64,000 nt of DNA from Salinimonas profundi. Its GTDB lineage: Bacteria; Pseudomonadota; Gammaproteobacteria; Enterobacterales; Alteromonadaceae. The stretch is taken from contig NZ_JABBXD010000003.1 in assembly GCF_014750655.1 (NCBI RefSeq), forward strand, positions 186,001-250,000, written 5' to 3'. Positions within the stretch are counted from its first letter, which is position 1; each line of letters begins with the position of its first letter. Under the pieces are notes generated by a model that had not been told where the DNA came from, ran no database searches, and worked only from the letters and a program-made list of their open reading frames with translations. A program made the position numbers and the translations under genes. Of the stretch, positions 1-8,961 are shown piece after piece.

Positions 1-278
1 CTATTTTGATTGTACGTTTATCCCTGGCTATCAAAAGTAACGATGTCTCACGCGCCAGGTCGCAGATAACGATGCTGGAAGAAGTTGCCAAGGCGATCAG
101 TGCCAGCGATCTTGAAGTTCAGTTATCGGTGCTTGGGGCGAAACTGACAGAGACCCCGTCAGATAATTCGAAAGCATTACAGGCTTATGTTGAAACTATT
201 TTTGAAAACTTTCGTGAGCATTTACAAAAACGCTTTTCAATTACTCTGAAAGACCGCCCTGACGCTGCAGCATTATGA
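1..278 (+). CDS. C-terminal end of an unrecognised protein (cut by window start)
   Basis: The reading frame is open to the left edge, so the visible 92 or so residues are only the C-terminal part; a TTG at base 6 could serve as a start but has no visible ribosome site because the window begins there. The residues are hydrophilic, alanine-rich and predicted mainly helical, with no membrane segment or catalytic motif that I can name. It ends 130 bases before tex on the same strand. I do not recognise the family. GreB, which often precedes tex in gammaproteobacteria, does not match what is visible. Confidence 0.55.
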   Translation, partial: ILIVRLSLAIKSNDVSRARSQITMLEEVAKAISASDLEVQLSVLGAKLTETPSDNSKALQAYVETIFENFREHLQKRFSITLKDRPDAAAL

Positions 279-408
279 GACAAAGCCTCTGTTTCACAGG
301 CATAACAATGCTATACTAACGGCCAATTTTTTCATTTAATCTTTTCTTTTTGCAGCAACGTTTAATTACGTTTTTTGCTGGCAATCTTCTGAGTACCGCA
401 CTGATATT

Positions 409-2736
409 ATGATTACAAAGACTATCGCAAATGAACTGGCGGTAAATCCCGCCCAGATTGAAGCCGCTGTTTCATTACTGGACAGCGGTGCTACAGTTCC
501 CTTTATTGCCCGCTACCGTAAAGAGGCTACGCAGGGGCTGGACGATACCCAGCTGCGCATGCTGGAGCAGCGTCTCACTTATCTTCGCGAGCTGGATGAG
601 CGCCGCAACGTCATCTTAAAGTCTATTGACGAGCAGGGTAAGCTGACCGATGAATTGAAACAGCAGATTACCGGCGCAGACAGTAAAACCACGCTGGAAG
701 ATCTCTACCTGCCTTATAAGCCTCGCCGTCGTACTAAAGGGCAAATTGCTATCGAAGCCGGTCTGTTGCCGCTGGCAGACAAGTTATTTGAAGACCCGTC
801 GCTTTCTCCGGAACAAGCCGCTGAAGCATTTGTTGCACCGGATAATGGTATTGCAGATACAAAAGCGGCGCTGGAAGGCGCGCGCTATATTTTGATGGAA
901 CGTTTTGCCGAAGATGCAGCGCTGTTAGGAAAAATCCGTAGTTATTTGTCTGAGCAGGCGTTTATCGACAGTACGGTCGTAAAAGGTAAAGAAAAGGATG
1001 CGCAAAAGTATAAAGATTACTTTTCCCATTCAGAAAAGCTGAAAAATGTCCCCTCACACCGCGCACTGGCGATGTTTCGTGGTCGTAATGAAGGCGTACT
1101 TCAGATACAGCTTAATGCGGATCCCAAAAACGAAGATCCTAAAGCGCCGTCGCACTGTGAGCACATTATCGCCGAGCATTACAATATTGCGAACCGTGGT
1201 CGTCCTGCTGATGCCTTTATGCAGCAGGTTGTTCAGTGGACCTGGAAAATAAAAATCGGGTTGCACATGGAAACAGAGCTTTTCAGCGCGCTGCGGGATC
1301 GTGCTGAAGAAGAAGCCATTACCGTTTTTGCTAAAAACCTCAACGATTTGCTGATGGCTGCGCCTGCTGGCGCCAAAACAACGATGGGTCTGGACCCTGG
1401 CCTGCGTACCGGCGTAAAAGTAGCCATTGTTGATAGCACAGGCAAAGTGGTCGCTACCAATACTATCTTTCCTCATGCCCCGCAAAACCAATGGGATAAA
1501 GCCGCCCGTACGCTGGCAACCTTATGCAAGCAGCACAAGGTTCAGCTTATCAGTATTGGTAATGGGACCGGCTCTCGTGAAACCGATAAGCTGGTTGGAG
1601 AAATGCTTAAGGCTAACACCGATATCGGCGCGCAGAAGATTATGGTCAGCGAAGCCGGCGCGTCGGTTTACTCAGCATCGGAGCTGGCTTCAAAAGAGCT
1701 GCCGGGCATGGATGTTTCCTTAAGAGGGGCAGTCTCCATTGCTCGCCGGTTGCAGGATCCGTTGGCAGAGCTGGTTAAAATTGAGCCCAAGGCGATTGGC
1801 GTGGGTCAGTATCAGCATGATGTCAGCCAGAGCCAGTTAGGCAAGTCGCTGGACAGGGTGATTGAAGACTGTGTTAACGCGGTGGGTGTAGATCTGAATA
1901 CTGCTTCTCCGGCACTGTTAAGCTACGTATCCGGTTTAAACAAGACACTGGCGCACAATATTGTTCAGTATCGTGACACAAACGGCGCTTTTGATAACCG
2001 CAAAGCACTTTTACAGGTTGAGCGTCTGGGCCCTAAAGCCTTTGAACAGGCCGCCGGATTCCTGCGCATTTATCAGGGCAATAACGCGCTGGATCAGTCA
2101 GCGGTGCATCCTGAATCCTATGCTGTTGTTGATGCCATTGTGACAAAGACCGATGTGGCGGTGAATGATCTCATCGGTAACACCACGCTGCTCAAAGCGC
2201 TGTCACCGGAAGAGTTTATCAGTGACGAATTCGGGCTACCTACCGTTAAAGATATCCTCAAAGAGCTGGATAAGCCGGGTCGTGACCCGCGTCCCGAGTT
2301 TAAAACCGCGTCGTTTAAAGAAGGCGTAGAAACCATCAGTGACTTGAAGCCGGGCATGATTTTAGAGGGTGTGGTCAGCAATGTTGCTAATTTTGGCGCT
2401 TTCGTTGATGTGGGTGTCCATCAGGATGGACTGGTTCATATCTCTGCGCTGACCGATAAGTTTATCTCTGATCCCCGTGATGTGGTGAAGGCGGGCGATA
2501 TTGTTAAGGTGAAAGTTATGGAAGTGGATACGGCACGTAAGCGTATTTCCTTCTCAATGCGCCTTGATGACACGCCAGGGGCGCCGGCCAAAGGGAATAC
2601 CTCAGGACCAAAAGGGAAGGGTGCGGCTAACAAATCCGGCGGTAAAAAGCCGCGATCTGAAAAGTCCTCGCAACCGGGTAATCTGGCAATGGGAAATGCC
2701 TTTGCCGATGCGTTTGCTAAGGCCAAGCAAAAATAA
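409..2736 (+). CDS. tex: Tex, RNA-binding S1-domain transcription accessory protein
   Basis: At 775 residues this has the usual Tex length and architecture: an N-terminal helical region with the PFIARYRKE signature near residue 32, a YqgF/RNase-H-like domain around residues 325-450 ([10 protein letters not shown]), helix-hairpin-helix elements near 480-560, and an S1 RNA-binding domain around 645-715 ([21 protein letters not shown]). The tail of about 60 residues is rich in Lys, Gly and Ser. Tex is a cytoplasmic nucleic-acid-binding protein linked to transcription and RNA processing. It appears to be a single-gene unit with its own terminator just after the stop. The region upstream holds a TATACT hexamer at 312-317 that could be a -10 box, but no convincing -35. 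Confidence 0.96.
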   Translation: MITKTIANELAVNPAQIEAAVSLLDSGATVPFIARYRKEATQGLDDTQLRMLEQRLTYLRELDERRNVILKSIDEQGKLTDELKQQITGADSKTTLEDLYLPYKPRRRTKGQIAIEAGLLPLADKLFEDPSLSPEQAAEAFVAPDNGIADTKAALEGARYILMERFAEDAALLGKIRSYLSEQAFIDSTVVKGKEKDAQKYKDYFSHSEKLKNVPSHRALAMFRGRNEGVLQIQLNADPKNEDPKAPSHCEHIIAEHYNIANRGRPADAFMQQVVQWTWKIKIGLHMETELFSALRDRAEEEAITVFAKNLNDLLMAAPAGAKTTMGLDPGLRTGVKVAIVDSTGKVVATNTIFPHAPQNQWDKAARTLATLCKQHKVQLISIGNGTGSRETDKLVGEMLKANTDIGAQKIMVSEAGASVYSASELASKELPGMDVSLRGAVSIARRLQDPLAELVKIEPKAIGVGQYQHDVSQSQLGKSLDRVIEDCVNAVGVDLNTASPALLSYVSGLNKTLAHNIVQYRDTNGAFDNRKALLQVERLGPKAFEQAAGFLRIYQGNNALDQSAVHPESYAVVDAIVTKTDVAVNDLIGNTTLLKALSPEEFISDEFGLPTVKDILKELDKPGRDPRPEFKTASFKEGVETISDLKPGMILEGVVSNVANFGAFVDVGVHQDGLVHISALTDKFISDPRDVVKAGDIVKVKVMEVDTARKRISFSMRLDDTPGAPAKGNTSGPKGKGAANKSGGKKPRSEKSSQPGNLAMGNAFADAFAKAKQK

Positions 2737-2744
2737 ACAGGTGG

Positions 2745-3503
2745 TTAGGCGCTGGTCTGAAAGCCGGCGCTTTTTGGGGTATAGGCCTGATGGTAAACAT
2801 ATTGTATTCGCTCAATATGTGATGTCAGCGGGCCCTGCTCACGACGTTGTCGATCATCAGCCTTTTCTGCCGCCATTTCGCTGTTAGCACGACTAATGGC
2901 CTGGCCAGCATCACTGGCTACCTTCATATCCTGCGCTGATGGCTGGACAGGCGCTAATGCCGCCTGTCTGACCTGCTCCATTTTCTGGACAGTTTTAGCC
3001 GGCGTGGTGGCCTCACTGGTATCGATGCTCACTTCACCATGGGTCACATAACGCTTGTTATCAGGGCCGGTGGTGTATTCATAACTGGGCGACGAAGCGT
3101 ATTGCCCACCCGCTGCGCTATGTGCTTGCTCATGCGTCCGAACTTCTCTATCCCGCTTTTCCAGCGCTTCACTTTCTTTTTTCTGAGCCTGCTGCTCTTG
3201 TTCGGCGTGCTCACGACCTGCACTTTCCTGCTGTTCCTTACCGGATTTATCAGAGCCTGCTTCTGTTTCAGTGGCGGTAGGATCGGCGGTGGCTGGTCGC
3301 TCGTAGGTAGCTGCGGCACTATTATTTGCCGTCTGTCTAGCCCGATCTGAATCGGCACCCAGACCTTGTCCGCCTCTGCCTTTGTCCGATTCGGCTGATT
3401 GGGGGATAGTTTCACGCAACACATTATCTCGCCGCGCCGCCTCAGTATTCATATTACTGACAGGAGTCGCCAGCGAGGATAATGGAGGTGTGGTGATATT
3501 CAT
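2745..3503 (-). CDS. Putative metalloprotease of the SprA-related / CJM1_0395 family
   Basis: The 252-residue product has a long low-complexity N-terminal half (Ala, Glu, Gln, Ser and Lys rich, with a charged coiled-coil-like stretch near residues 85-122) followed by a compact region starting at EVRTHEQAHSAAGG. This holds an HExxH zinc-protease motif (His124-Glu125, His128) and a GPDNKRYVTHGEVSID segment typical of the SprA-related family. No signal peptide is visible. It follows the small flagellar-rod-like gene by two bases on the same strand, so the two are probably co-transcribed and translationally coupled. The family assignment rests on the motif and its surroundings; the substrate is unknown. 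Confidence 0.8.
   Translation of the reverse strand: MNITTPPLSSLATPVSNMNTEAARRDNVLRETIPQSAESDKGRGGQGLGADSDRARQTANNSAAATYERPATADPTATETEAGSDKSGKEQQESAGREHAEQEQQAQKKESEALEKRDREVRTHEQAHSAAGGQYASSPSYEYTTGPDNKRYVTHGEVSIDTSEATTPAKTVQKMEQVRQAALAPVQPSAQDMKVASDAGQAISRANSEMAAEKADDRQRREQGPLTSHIERIQYVYHQAYTPKSAGFQTSA
2749..2775 (+). terminator. Rho-independent terminator of tex
   Basis: A 7-bp stem, GCGCTGG against CCGGCGC with one G-T wobble and an 8-base loop, is followed by five T on the plus strand. It starts 12 bases after the tex stop and lies within the last codons of the convergent metalloprotease-like gene. Confidence 0.7.
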
Positions 3504-3505
3504 GC

Positions 3506-3751
3506 TCAGGCGAGCGTATCGATAAGATAACCCACGGTATCATCAGTCACCCGAAGCACATTGGCCGATGCCTGATGATAGGTCGTATTGGTCTGCAGCG
3601 CTATGAGGCTGTCTGTCGTGCTTTGTTCGGGCTGACTGTCAGGCTGGGCGACTGCGGCTGATGCCTGAGCCACATTGTCAGAGGCTTGTTGCATGCCAGC
3701 CCGCGCATTGTACATCGCTGACATTCCGCTGTTACTGATCCCATTTATCAC
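3506..3751 (-). CDS. Small flagellar rod/hook-like protein (FlgC/FlgG-type ends only)
   Basis: This 81-residue protein starts at a GTG preceded by a TAGG ribosome site. Its first 35 residues (ISNSGMSAMYNARAGMQQAS) resemble the N-terminal helix of axial flagellar proteins, and its last 25 (ASANVLRVTDDTVGYLIDTL) resemble their C-terminal helix, which normally reads ANAKVLKTADEMLGTLLD or similar. The central domain of real rod or hook proteins is missing; only a short Gln/Ser/Pro linker joins the two ends. No other flagellar gene is nearby. It lies directly upstream of the SprA-like metalloprotease gene. The resemblance is seen in the sequence; a flagellar role is only inference. Confidence 0.7.
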   Translation of the reverse strand: MINGISNSGMSAMYNARAGMQQASDNVAQASAAVAQPDSQPEQSTTDSLIALQTNTTYHQASANVLRVTDDTVGYLIDTLA

Positions 3752-3828
3752 TGTTTTGCCTACCCGTCTGTTCTCAGCCCTTTCTCATGCTTAATTATTA
3801 ATCATTTCGAAAAGAAAGTAAAAAAGTA

Positions 3829-4629
3829 CTAGCTTTGAATTCGCGTTGCCATAAAGCGTTTGATGATATCGGCCGTTTGTTGTGGGTGAGAAATAAAGGG
3901 GGCATGAGATGCTTTTGAGAGCACCACGGCATCAGACTGTGGCTGTAATTGGCAAATATTATCAATTGCTGTCGTTGGTACCAGACTGTCCAGTCTGCCG
4001 AAAATACGCAGTGTGGGTTGTCTTATCTGACCAATCACCGCGCGCAAATCCTCATCAGACAACAGTTGCAGTGCAGCTGCCAGCGCATCGAGTGAAGGAT
4101 CGGGGAAGGCGGTAACACTGCGTTTGATTTTCTTTACATCCTGCCTTGCTGTTTCACTGCCCATGGCCTGAATGGATAAAAAGCGGTCGAGTGTTTTCTG
4201 AAAATCTTCACCCAGATCTTTTTGAAACTGGTTTAATACTGCCGGATCGATACCCGGCCAGCCCTTATCTGAAACAAACCTCGGTGATGATGCGATAGTC
4301 ACCAGACCGATAACCTTCTCGGCGGCACTGAGCGCCAGTTGCTGCGCCACGAGTCCACCCAGAGACCAGCCAGCAACGACACAATCATCGGGTAGCGCAG
4401 GACGTATCATCTCGGCCAGACTGGTTATAGAGTATTGGTCAGGAATAACATTGTGATTATTACCAAAGCCAGGTAAGTCGACCACGGTAACGGTAAATTC
4501 TTCAGACAATAAAGGCCCGAATTCGGTAAACACACCGCTGTTCATACCCCAGCCGTGAAGGAAAACCAGATCTTTTCCTGTGCCCTGTGTACGGGTGACC
4601 AGCCCGTTATGATGAGTACGATGTTGCAC
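3829..4629 (-). CDS. bioH: BioH, pimeloyl-[ACP] methyl ester carboxylesterase
   Basis: An alpha/beta hydrolase of 266 residues that removes the methyl group from pimeloyl-ACP methyl ester in biotin synthesis. The oxyanion motif LHGWGMNSG is near residue 24, the nucleophile lies in GWSLGG (Ser89), and Asp214 (GRLDSLVP) and His242 (SHAPF) complete the triad, each shifted by seven from the E. coli positions as I recall them. I chose the GTG start at 4629 because AGGA sits seven bases upstream and because the longer frame, starting at 4704, would run into the divergent comF gene. Adjacency to comF (gntX) is the usual gammaproteobacterial order and supports the BioH call over other esterases. Confidence 0.9.
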   Translation of the reverse strand: MQHRTHHNGLVTRTQGTGKDLVFLHGWGMNSGVFTEFGPLLSEEFTVTVVDLPGFGNNHNVIPDQYSITSLAEMIRPALPDDCVVAGWSLGGLVAQQLALSAAEKVIGLVTIASSPRFVSDKGWPGIDPAVLNQFQKDLGEDFQKTLDRFLSIQAMGSETARQDVKKIKRSVTAFPDPSLDALAAALQLLSDEDLRAVIGQIRQPTLRIFGRLDSLVPTTAIDNICQLQPQSDAVVLSKASHAPFISHPQQTADIIKRFMATRIQS

Positions 4630-4690
4630 TATGTTGTCCTCTTTGCAGCCATGCGAATGCTGGCATATCAAGGTGAATTTGCGAAAGACT

Positions 4691-5362
4691 ATGCATCTGC
4701 TCAACTATTCCTGTTTACTGTGCAAGCAGTTCAGCCGTCAGAAAATATGTATCTATTGCAAAAACGATACCCGATTTATCTCACCGCACAGCGGCACGAA
4801 CCTGTTGTTAAATCCGGCCATCGCCCGTCACATCAGACATACGCATTACTCGGCATTGTATGCCTGCGGTTACTATGAGTGGCCATTTGACAGGATGATA
4901 CGCGCACTTAAGTTTAACCATGATTTACGTTACGCCAGTGAGCTGGCCAGATGGTTTTATGAACATTGTTGCGAAAATGCCACATCACTTCCCCAGGTTT
5001 TGCTGCCTGTTCCCTTACCGGCTAACCGATATTGGACAAGGCAGTTCAATCAGGCCGGGGAGCTGAGTCGCCAAATCAGTAGATTGAGCGGAATTCCCAC
5101 TTACGCATCCTGGGCGCAACGCCACCGCGGTGCCGCGCAGCACACCCAAAACCGGGCTCAGCGGTTAATTAATCTCAGGCACGCGTTTAAGATAAATGCA
5201 CTGCCGCCGGTTGAGCGCGTCGCTATTGTGGATGATGTGCTTACCACCGGATGTACGGCGGATGCGCTGGCAACTCTTATCCATCGCCAGGCACCTCACA
5301 TGCAGATACAGCTATGGACCATTGCCGTAACACCCGCACCGCGCATACGCCCGGCTAATTAA
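4691..5362 (+). CDS. comF: ComF/GntX family phosphoribosyltransferase-like protein
   Basis: The 223-residue product has an N-terminal zinc-ribbon-like set of cysteines (Cys8, Cys11, Cys20, Cys23) and a C-terminal phosphoribosyltransferase fold with the PRPP-binding signature VAIVDDVLTTGCT at residues 177-189. ComF proteins are associated with DNA uptake in competent bacteria; the E. coli homologue is GntX. I chose the ATG at 4691, which places the first cysteine pair near the N-terminus as usual and leaves 61 bases to the bioH start on the other strand; the ribosome site is weak. Its end overlaps the convergent M14 peptidase gene by eight bases. Confidence 0.88.
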   Translation: MHLLNYSCLLCKQFSRQKICIYCKNDTRFISPHSGTNLLLNPAIARHIRHTHYSALYACGYYEWPFDRMIRALKFNHDLRYASELARWFYEHCCENATSLPQVLLPVPLPANRYWTRQFNQAGELSRQISRLSGIPTYASWAQRHRGAAQHTQNRAQRLINLRHAFKINALPPVERVAIVDDVLTTGCTADALATLIHRQAPHMQIQLWTIAVTPAPRIRPAN

Positions 5363-7967
5363 GATGAACGGATTGATAAATTGCGTTACTCATCAATTTA
5401 TCCGTGCCACGCCAGTAGCCTCTGAAGTGGATATCATCAACGAATCCGATGACAACACCCTGCCCCAATTCATCCGCCACCACTGCAGCAGTCTGACCGA
5501 TCATTTTGGTCAGCTGAGAGGCGCTGTAGCCTGCCATCAATGGCGACTTGGTATAAGTTGCCGGTGTAGTGAAAGGAGAATTATCAGTTTCTACAATCAT
5601 GTTCGTTGTTTTAAACATCGGTAACTGTGACTGCGCATAGCCGAAAAAGATGGGGTGCGTCGGATCAATATCAGTTTTATATACTGAGCCTGCAATCAGC
5701 TTTTTCGCGTAGCGGGCACCTTTGTCAGCAAAAGTAAGGTCGTCAGTTGGAAACGCCTCATCAATCTTTTCGTCTTCCATGATGCTTAACGGCAACCATT
5801 TCTCCTCAGCAAATAAGTGTAAAGCGGTACGCACACCAATGAGTGTCCCGCCACCTTTTACCCACTGACGGACTGACTTACGCGTTTTTTTGCCCAGTGA
5901 GTTATAATTTCCGCTGGCGAAAATGATGTGGCTGTAATCATTCAGGTTTACGCCTGCAAGACGATGGTCTTCCACCAGCGTTGCTGCAATACCAACACGA
6001 GTGTCCAGATAATGCCAGATTTCACCCACTTCGTATTCACTGGATGCACGGCCCCCCACCAAGAGCACTGAAGGGGCATTGACGGGCATCATAGAACGGC
6101 TGCCTAAATCGATGCCAGCGGTAGTGTGCCCTGAGCCGATGGCATAAACCGGCACCTCCAGATCTGACTGAATGCCTGACAGAAGATCGTGTAATGAATC
6201 AGGCTGCTCAAGCCCAGTCGGGATAATTACCGTGCCGGCGGCAAAGTCGTGACGTTTTCCCCCTGCCAGCGAGGCGGTGAAAGATTCTGCTGCAGAACGC
6301 ACTTTTACCCCTGATTCGAGTAAGCGCTGCAAGGCGGCCGGCGTATAATAATGCTGCCAGTCCAGCGCATAAGCGTATGCATCACCAGCAACCGGATTAA
6401 GTGTCTTTTTCTCAGGGGCATCACCGGCTTCAACCTGCCCGACATTGCGTTTTGTTACCGGCGCATAATCGACATTAAATGCCAGAGGCAAGTTCCAGTT
6501 AGACACATCATAAAATGTGTTGTCCGCAAAATCAGTGCGCGTGGAAAACAACGATTTGACCAGGCGATATGCCTGCTGGTCCATTGGCACATAAATGCTG
6601 TTACCCGCCTTGTATCGTGCTTTATCAATTTTGATATCTTCTGCCAGCCATGAGTAGTCAATGTTATGTTGATCTAACAGGCTTAGCAGTGCATCAAAGC
6701 GACCTACATCGTCAGGTCGTGCGATGACGTAACCTGCTGTATCGTCGTTTTTGATTAGTTTTTGGGTACTCTGCGCAAACTCTCTCTGATAATTAAGAAT
6801 GGCTGGCTTATTCGCCAGCGAGCCTTTAAAGGTGCTCAACGACGTGGTGACCTGATTGGCAATGGTGTCAGCAAACGTTAGATTGCCATTAATGGTGTCC
6901 TGTACATGACCCCGACTGCTGGCCTGTTCAAACAGGATACCAATGCTTCCCAGCGAGTCCGGATAGGATGACCCCTTGCCGTAATAGAAATCGTCAAAGC
7001 CTTCTTCTGAAAAATACAACTGACCCTGTTTATCAAACGCTTCGATATGAAACGCCGCCAGAGCTTCGGTCAGGCGTACATTACCTTCCGGTGTGTTCGG
7101 GTTTTTGCGGGAGGGAACGCCAGGCTGAAAGAAATAGGAGCTGTTTGACCCCATCTCGTGAAAATCGGTCAGTACATGCGGACGCCAGCGCTGCATTTGC
7201 GTAATGCGCGCCCGCGATTCAGGATGTGTCAGCAGCAACCAGTCACGATTCAAATCGAACCAGTAATGGTTTGTCCGGCCAGATGGCCAGCCTTCCTCGT
7301 GCTCGCGATGCTCTGGATCAGCCACTAATTGCTTGCCTTTGTGCATATTTGCCCATTGCGCAAAACGAGCCAGACCATCAGGGTTGAAAGATGGGTCCAG
7401 CAACACAATATTATCCTGCAACAACGCGTCAACGGTCTCTCCCTGACCGGCACTCAGGTAATAGGCTATCAACATTGAAGCATTAGCGCCAGAAGGCTCG
7501 TTACCGTGAATACTGTAGCCCATGTACAGAATAAGCGGTGCATCTTTGTTGTCAGCCTGGCCTTTTTTCAGGTTGGTTAAATGCTGCTGACGCAGTGTAT
7601 CTATATTTTTATGGTTCGACGGTGCGGTGATTGTCAGCAATACCAGGGGGCGGTTTTCATGAGTGCGCCCGGTTTCAGTTAATGTCACCCGGTCTGATTT
7701 TTCTGCCAGCAGGCGCATATAGCCAACCAGTTGGTCGTGGCGGACGTGCCACGTGCCGACATTGGCGCCCAGATAAGATTCAGGGGTAGGGATACGCGGG
7801 TTATATTGGGTGTTTTCTGGCAAATAGTCGGCGGCAGGTCTGCCCTGGCCGTCGTCAGCCGAAATTTTGTCGATGACTGCATTTGCTGAGCTGCACACCA
7901 GTAGCGCAAGCAGTGCTAATGTTGCTCTAAGCGCCGTGTTACTTAGTAACGCAAATACTTTTTGCAT
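5355..7967 (-). CDS. Exported M14-family zinc carboxypeptidase
   Basis: The 870-residue product starts with a signal peptide (hydrophobic residues 12-27, probable cleavage after SANA at 30). The M14 domain covers roughly residues 70-370, with zinc ligands His154 and Glu157 in HGNEPSGA, His270 in DFHEMGSNSS, and the substrate-binding NRDW motif near 240. The C-terminal half (about 520-870) includes a region like class-I glutamine-amidotransferase or DJ-1 folds (HIIFASGNYNSLGKKTR), as in other long M14 enzymes of marine bacteria. It probably trims peptides in the periplasm or outside the cell. It sits between comF and nfuA, which are neighbours in E. coli, so it looks inserted there. Confidence 0.92.
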   Translation of the reverse strand: MQKVFALLSNTALRATLALLALLVCSSANAVIDKISADDGQGRPAADYLPENTQYNPRIPTPESYLGANVGTWHVRHDQLVGYMRLLAEKSDRVTLTETGRTHENRPLVLLTITAPSNHKNIDTLRQQHLTNLKKGQADNKDAPLILYMGYSIHGNEPSGANASMLIAYYLSAGQGETVDALLQDNIVLLDPSFNPDGLARFAQWANMHKGKQLVADPEHREHEEGWPSGRTNHYWFDLNRDWLLLTHPESRARITQMQRWRPHVLTDFHEMGSNSSYFFQPGVPSRKNPNTPEGNVRLTEALAAFHIEAFDKQGQLYFSEEGFDDFYYGKGSSYPDSLGSIGILFEQASSRGHVQDTINGNLTFADTIANQVTTSLSTFKGSLANKPAILNYQREFAQSTQKLIKNDDTAGYVIARPDDVGRFDALLSLLDQHNIDYSWLAEDIKIDKARYKAGNSIYVPMDQQAYRLVKSLFSTRTDFADNTFYDVSNWNLPLAFNVDYAPVTKRNVGQVEAGDAPEKKTLNPVAGDAYAYALDWQHYYTPAALQRLLESGVKVRSAAESFTASLAGGKRHDFAAGTVIIPTGLEQPDSLHDLLSGIQSDLEVPVYAIGSGHTTAGIDLGSRSMMPVNAPSVLLVGGRASSEYEVGEIWHYLDTRVGIAATLVEDHRLAGVNLNDYSHIIFASGNYNSLGKKTRKSVRQWVKGGGTLIGVRTALHLFAEEKWLPLSIMEDEKIDEAFPTDDLTFADKGARYAKKLIAGSVYKTDIDPTHPIFFGYAQSQLPMFKTTNMIVETDNSPFTTPATYTKSPLMAGYSASQLTKMIGQTAAVVADELGQGVVIGFVDDIHFRGYWRGTDKLMSNAIYQSVHLN

Positions 7968-8026
7968 AAATAAATTCCGTTATTGAGTCGTCGTAAGGCG
8001 AATGACCTGATAGGTAAAATGCATCA

Positions 8027-8060
8027 ATACTTGACTGTTTTACTCAGGTAAATTTGTTAT
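8027..8060 (+). promoter_or_regulatory. nfuA promoter overlapped by a likely IscR type 1 operator
   Basis: The 25 bases at 8027-8051 match the IscR type 1 consensus (half sites ATASYYGACT and AGTCRRSTAT around a five-base spacer, as I recall it) at 23 positions. The same stretch contains a -35-like TTGACT at 8031-8036, followed after 18 bases by TGTTAT at 8055-8060. The site is 38 bases before the nfuA start. Binding of the [2Fe-2S] form of IscR here would cover the -35 box and repress nfuA, as reported for E. coli. That regulation is inferred, not shown. Confidence 0.7.
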
Positions 8061-8097
8061 TATGTCGTCCAAATACGTTACAACGCAGGACTTGCTC

Positions 8098-8676
8098 ATG
8101 ATCACTATATCAGAAGAAGCACAGGCACATTTTGCAAAATTGCTGGAAAAACAAGAATCCGGGACGAATATTCGGGTTTTTGTTATCAATCCCGGCACGT
8201 CTTCCGCTGAGTGCGGCGTGTCCTATTGCCCGCCTAATGCAGTAGAAGACAGTGACCACAAATTTGAATTCAACGGCTTCAACGCGGTAGTGGATGACGA
8301 GAGCGCTCCCTATCTTGAAGAAGCAGAGATTGATTATGTTACTGACCAGATGGGTTCACAACTGACCCTGAAAGCGCCTAATGCCAAAGCTCGCAAAGTC
8401 GCTGATGATGCGCCATTGGTCGAACGTGTTAACTACATGATTGAATCTGAAATTAATCCGCAGCTGGCCAGTCACGGCGGACAGGTCGTATTGACTGAGA
8501 TCACCGAAGAAGGCTTTGCCGTGTTGCAGTTTGGCGGCGGCTGTAATGGTTGTGCGATGGTTGATGTAACGCTTAAAGAAGGCATTGAGAAACAAATGCT
8601 TGAAGAGTTCGCGGGCGAGCTCAAAGGTGTTAAAGATGCCACTGAGCACCAGGCCGGTGAGCATTCTTACTACTAG
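8098..8676 (+). CDS. nfuA: NfuA, iron-sulfur cluster carrier protein
   Basis: At 192 residues this aligns along its length with E. coli NfuA: an N-terminal degenerate A-type domain (residues 1-95, ending [11 protein letters not shown]) and a C-terminal Nfu domain with the cluster-binding CNGC motif at Cys149 and Cys152. It carries a [4Fe-4S] cluster to apo-proteins, especially under oxidative stress or iron limitation. I chose the ATG at 8098, with AGGA eight bases upstream and start [16 protein letters not shown], over the in-frame ATG 36 bases earlier, which has no E. coli counterpart. The conserved bioH-comF-nfuA order is broken here by the M14 peptidase gene. Confidence 0.96.
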   Translation: MITISEEAQAHFAKLLEKQESGTNIRVFVINPGTSSAECGVSYCPPNAVEDSDHKFEFNGFNAVVDDESAPYLEEAEIDYVTDQMGSQLTLKAPNAKARKVADDAPLVERVNYMIESEINPQLASHGGQVVLTEITEEGFAVLQFGGGCNGCAMVDVTLKEGIEKQMLEEFAGELKGVKDATEHQAGEHSYY

Positions 8677-8688
8677 CGCTATATCGTA

Positions 8689-8961
8689 ATGGCATCGCTT
8701 CGCGAGCATTTTACCGATCCTCAGCGGTGCTGGCGCCGCTTTATCGCAGGCCTGGTAATTTTTATTGTGGGTGCCGGACTCTTGTTCGGCACAGCACACC
8801 TTTCCCCGGCGTTACTCTACCATCCTGTATTATACTGGTTTTCAGCCGCCGTGTTACTGACCGGCTTTGCACTGGCGATGTCAGGCTATCTGGGTATCTT
8901 CATTCAGCGTTTTACCGGGCTAAATCAAATTAAGAAGCGATCACGTGACGACGGCGATTAA
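8689..8961 (+). CDS. Small two-helix membrane protein downstream of nfuA
   Basis: The 90-residue product has two predicted membrane helices, about residues 18-36 and 47-72, and a basic-acidic tail. I recognise no family. It begins 12 bases after nfuA and is likely in the same transcript. Its last 32 bases overlap the end of the convergent MATE transporter gene. The start is an ATG with no strong ribosome site, which suggests it depends on nfuA translation. Confidence 0.6.
   Translation: MASLREHFTDPQRCWRRFIAGLVIFIVGAGLLFGTAHLSPALLYHPVLYWFSAAVLLTGFALAMSGYLGIFIQRFTGLNQIKKRSRDDGD

Noticed and set aside
1054..1491. Antisense open frame within tex, minus strand
   Set aside because: It lies entirely inside a well-conserved gene, has no ribosome site and no domain; it is explained by tex codon use.
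1427..1723. Second-frame open stretch inside tex
   Set aside because: Shadow of the tex frame; no start signals.
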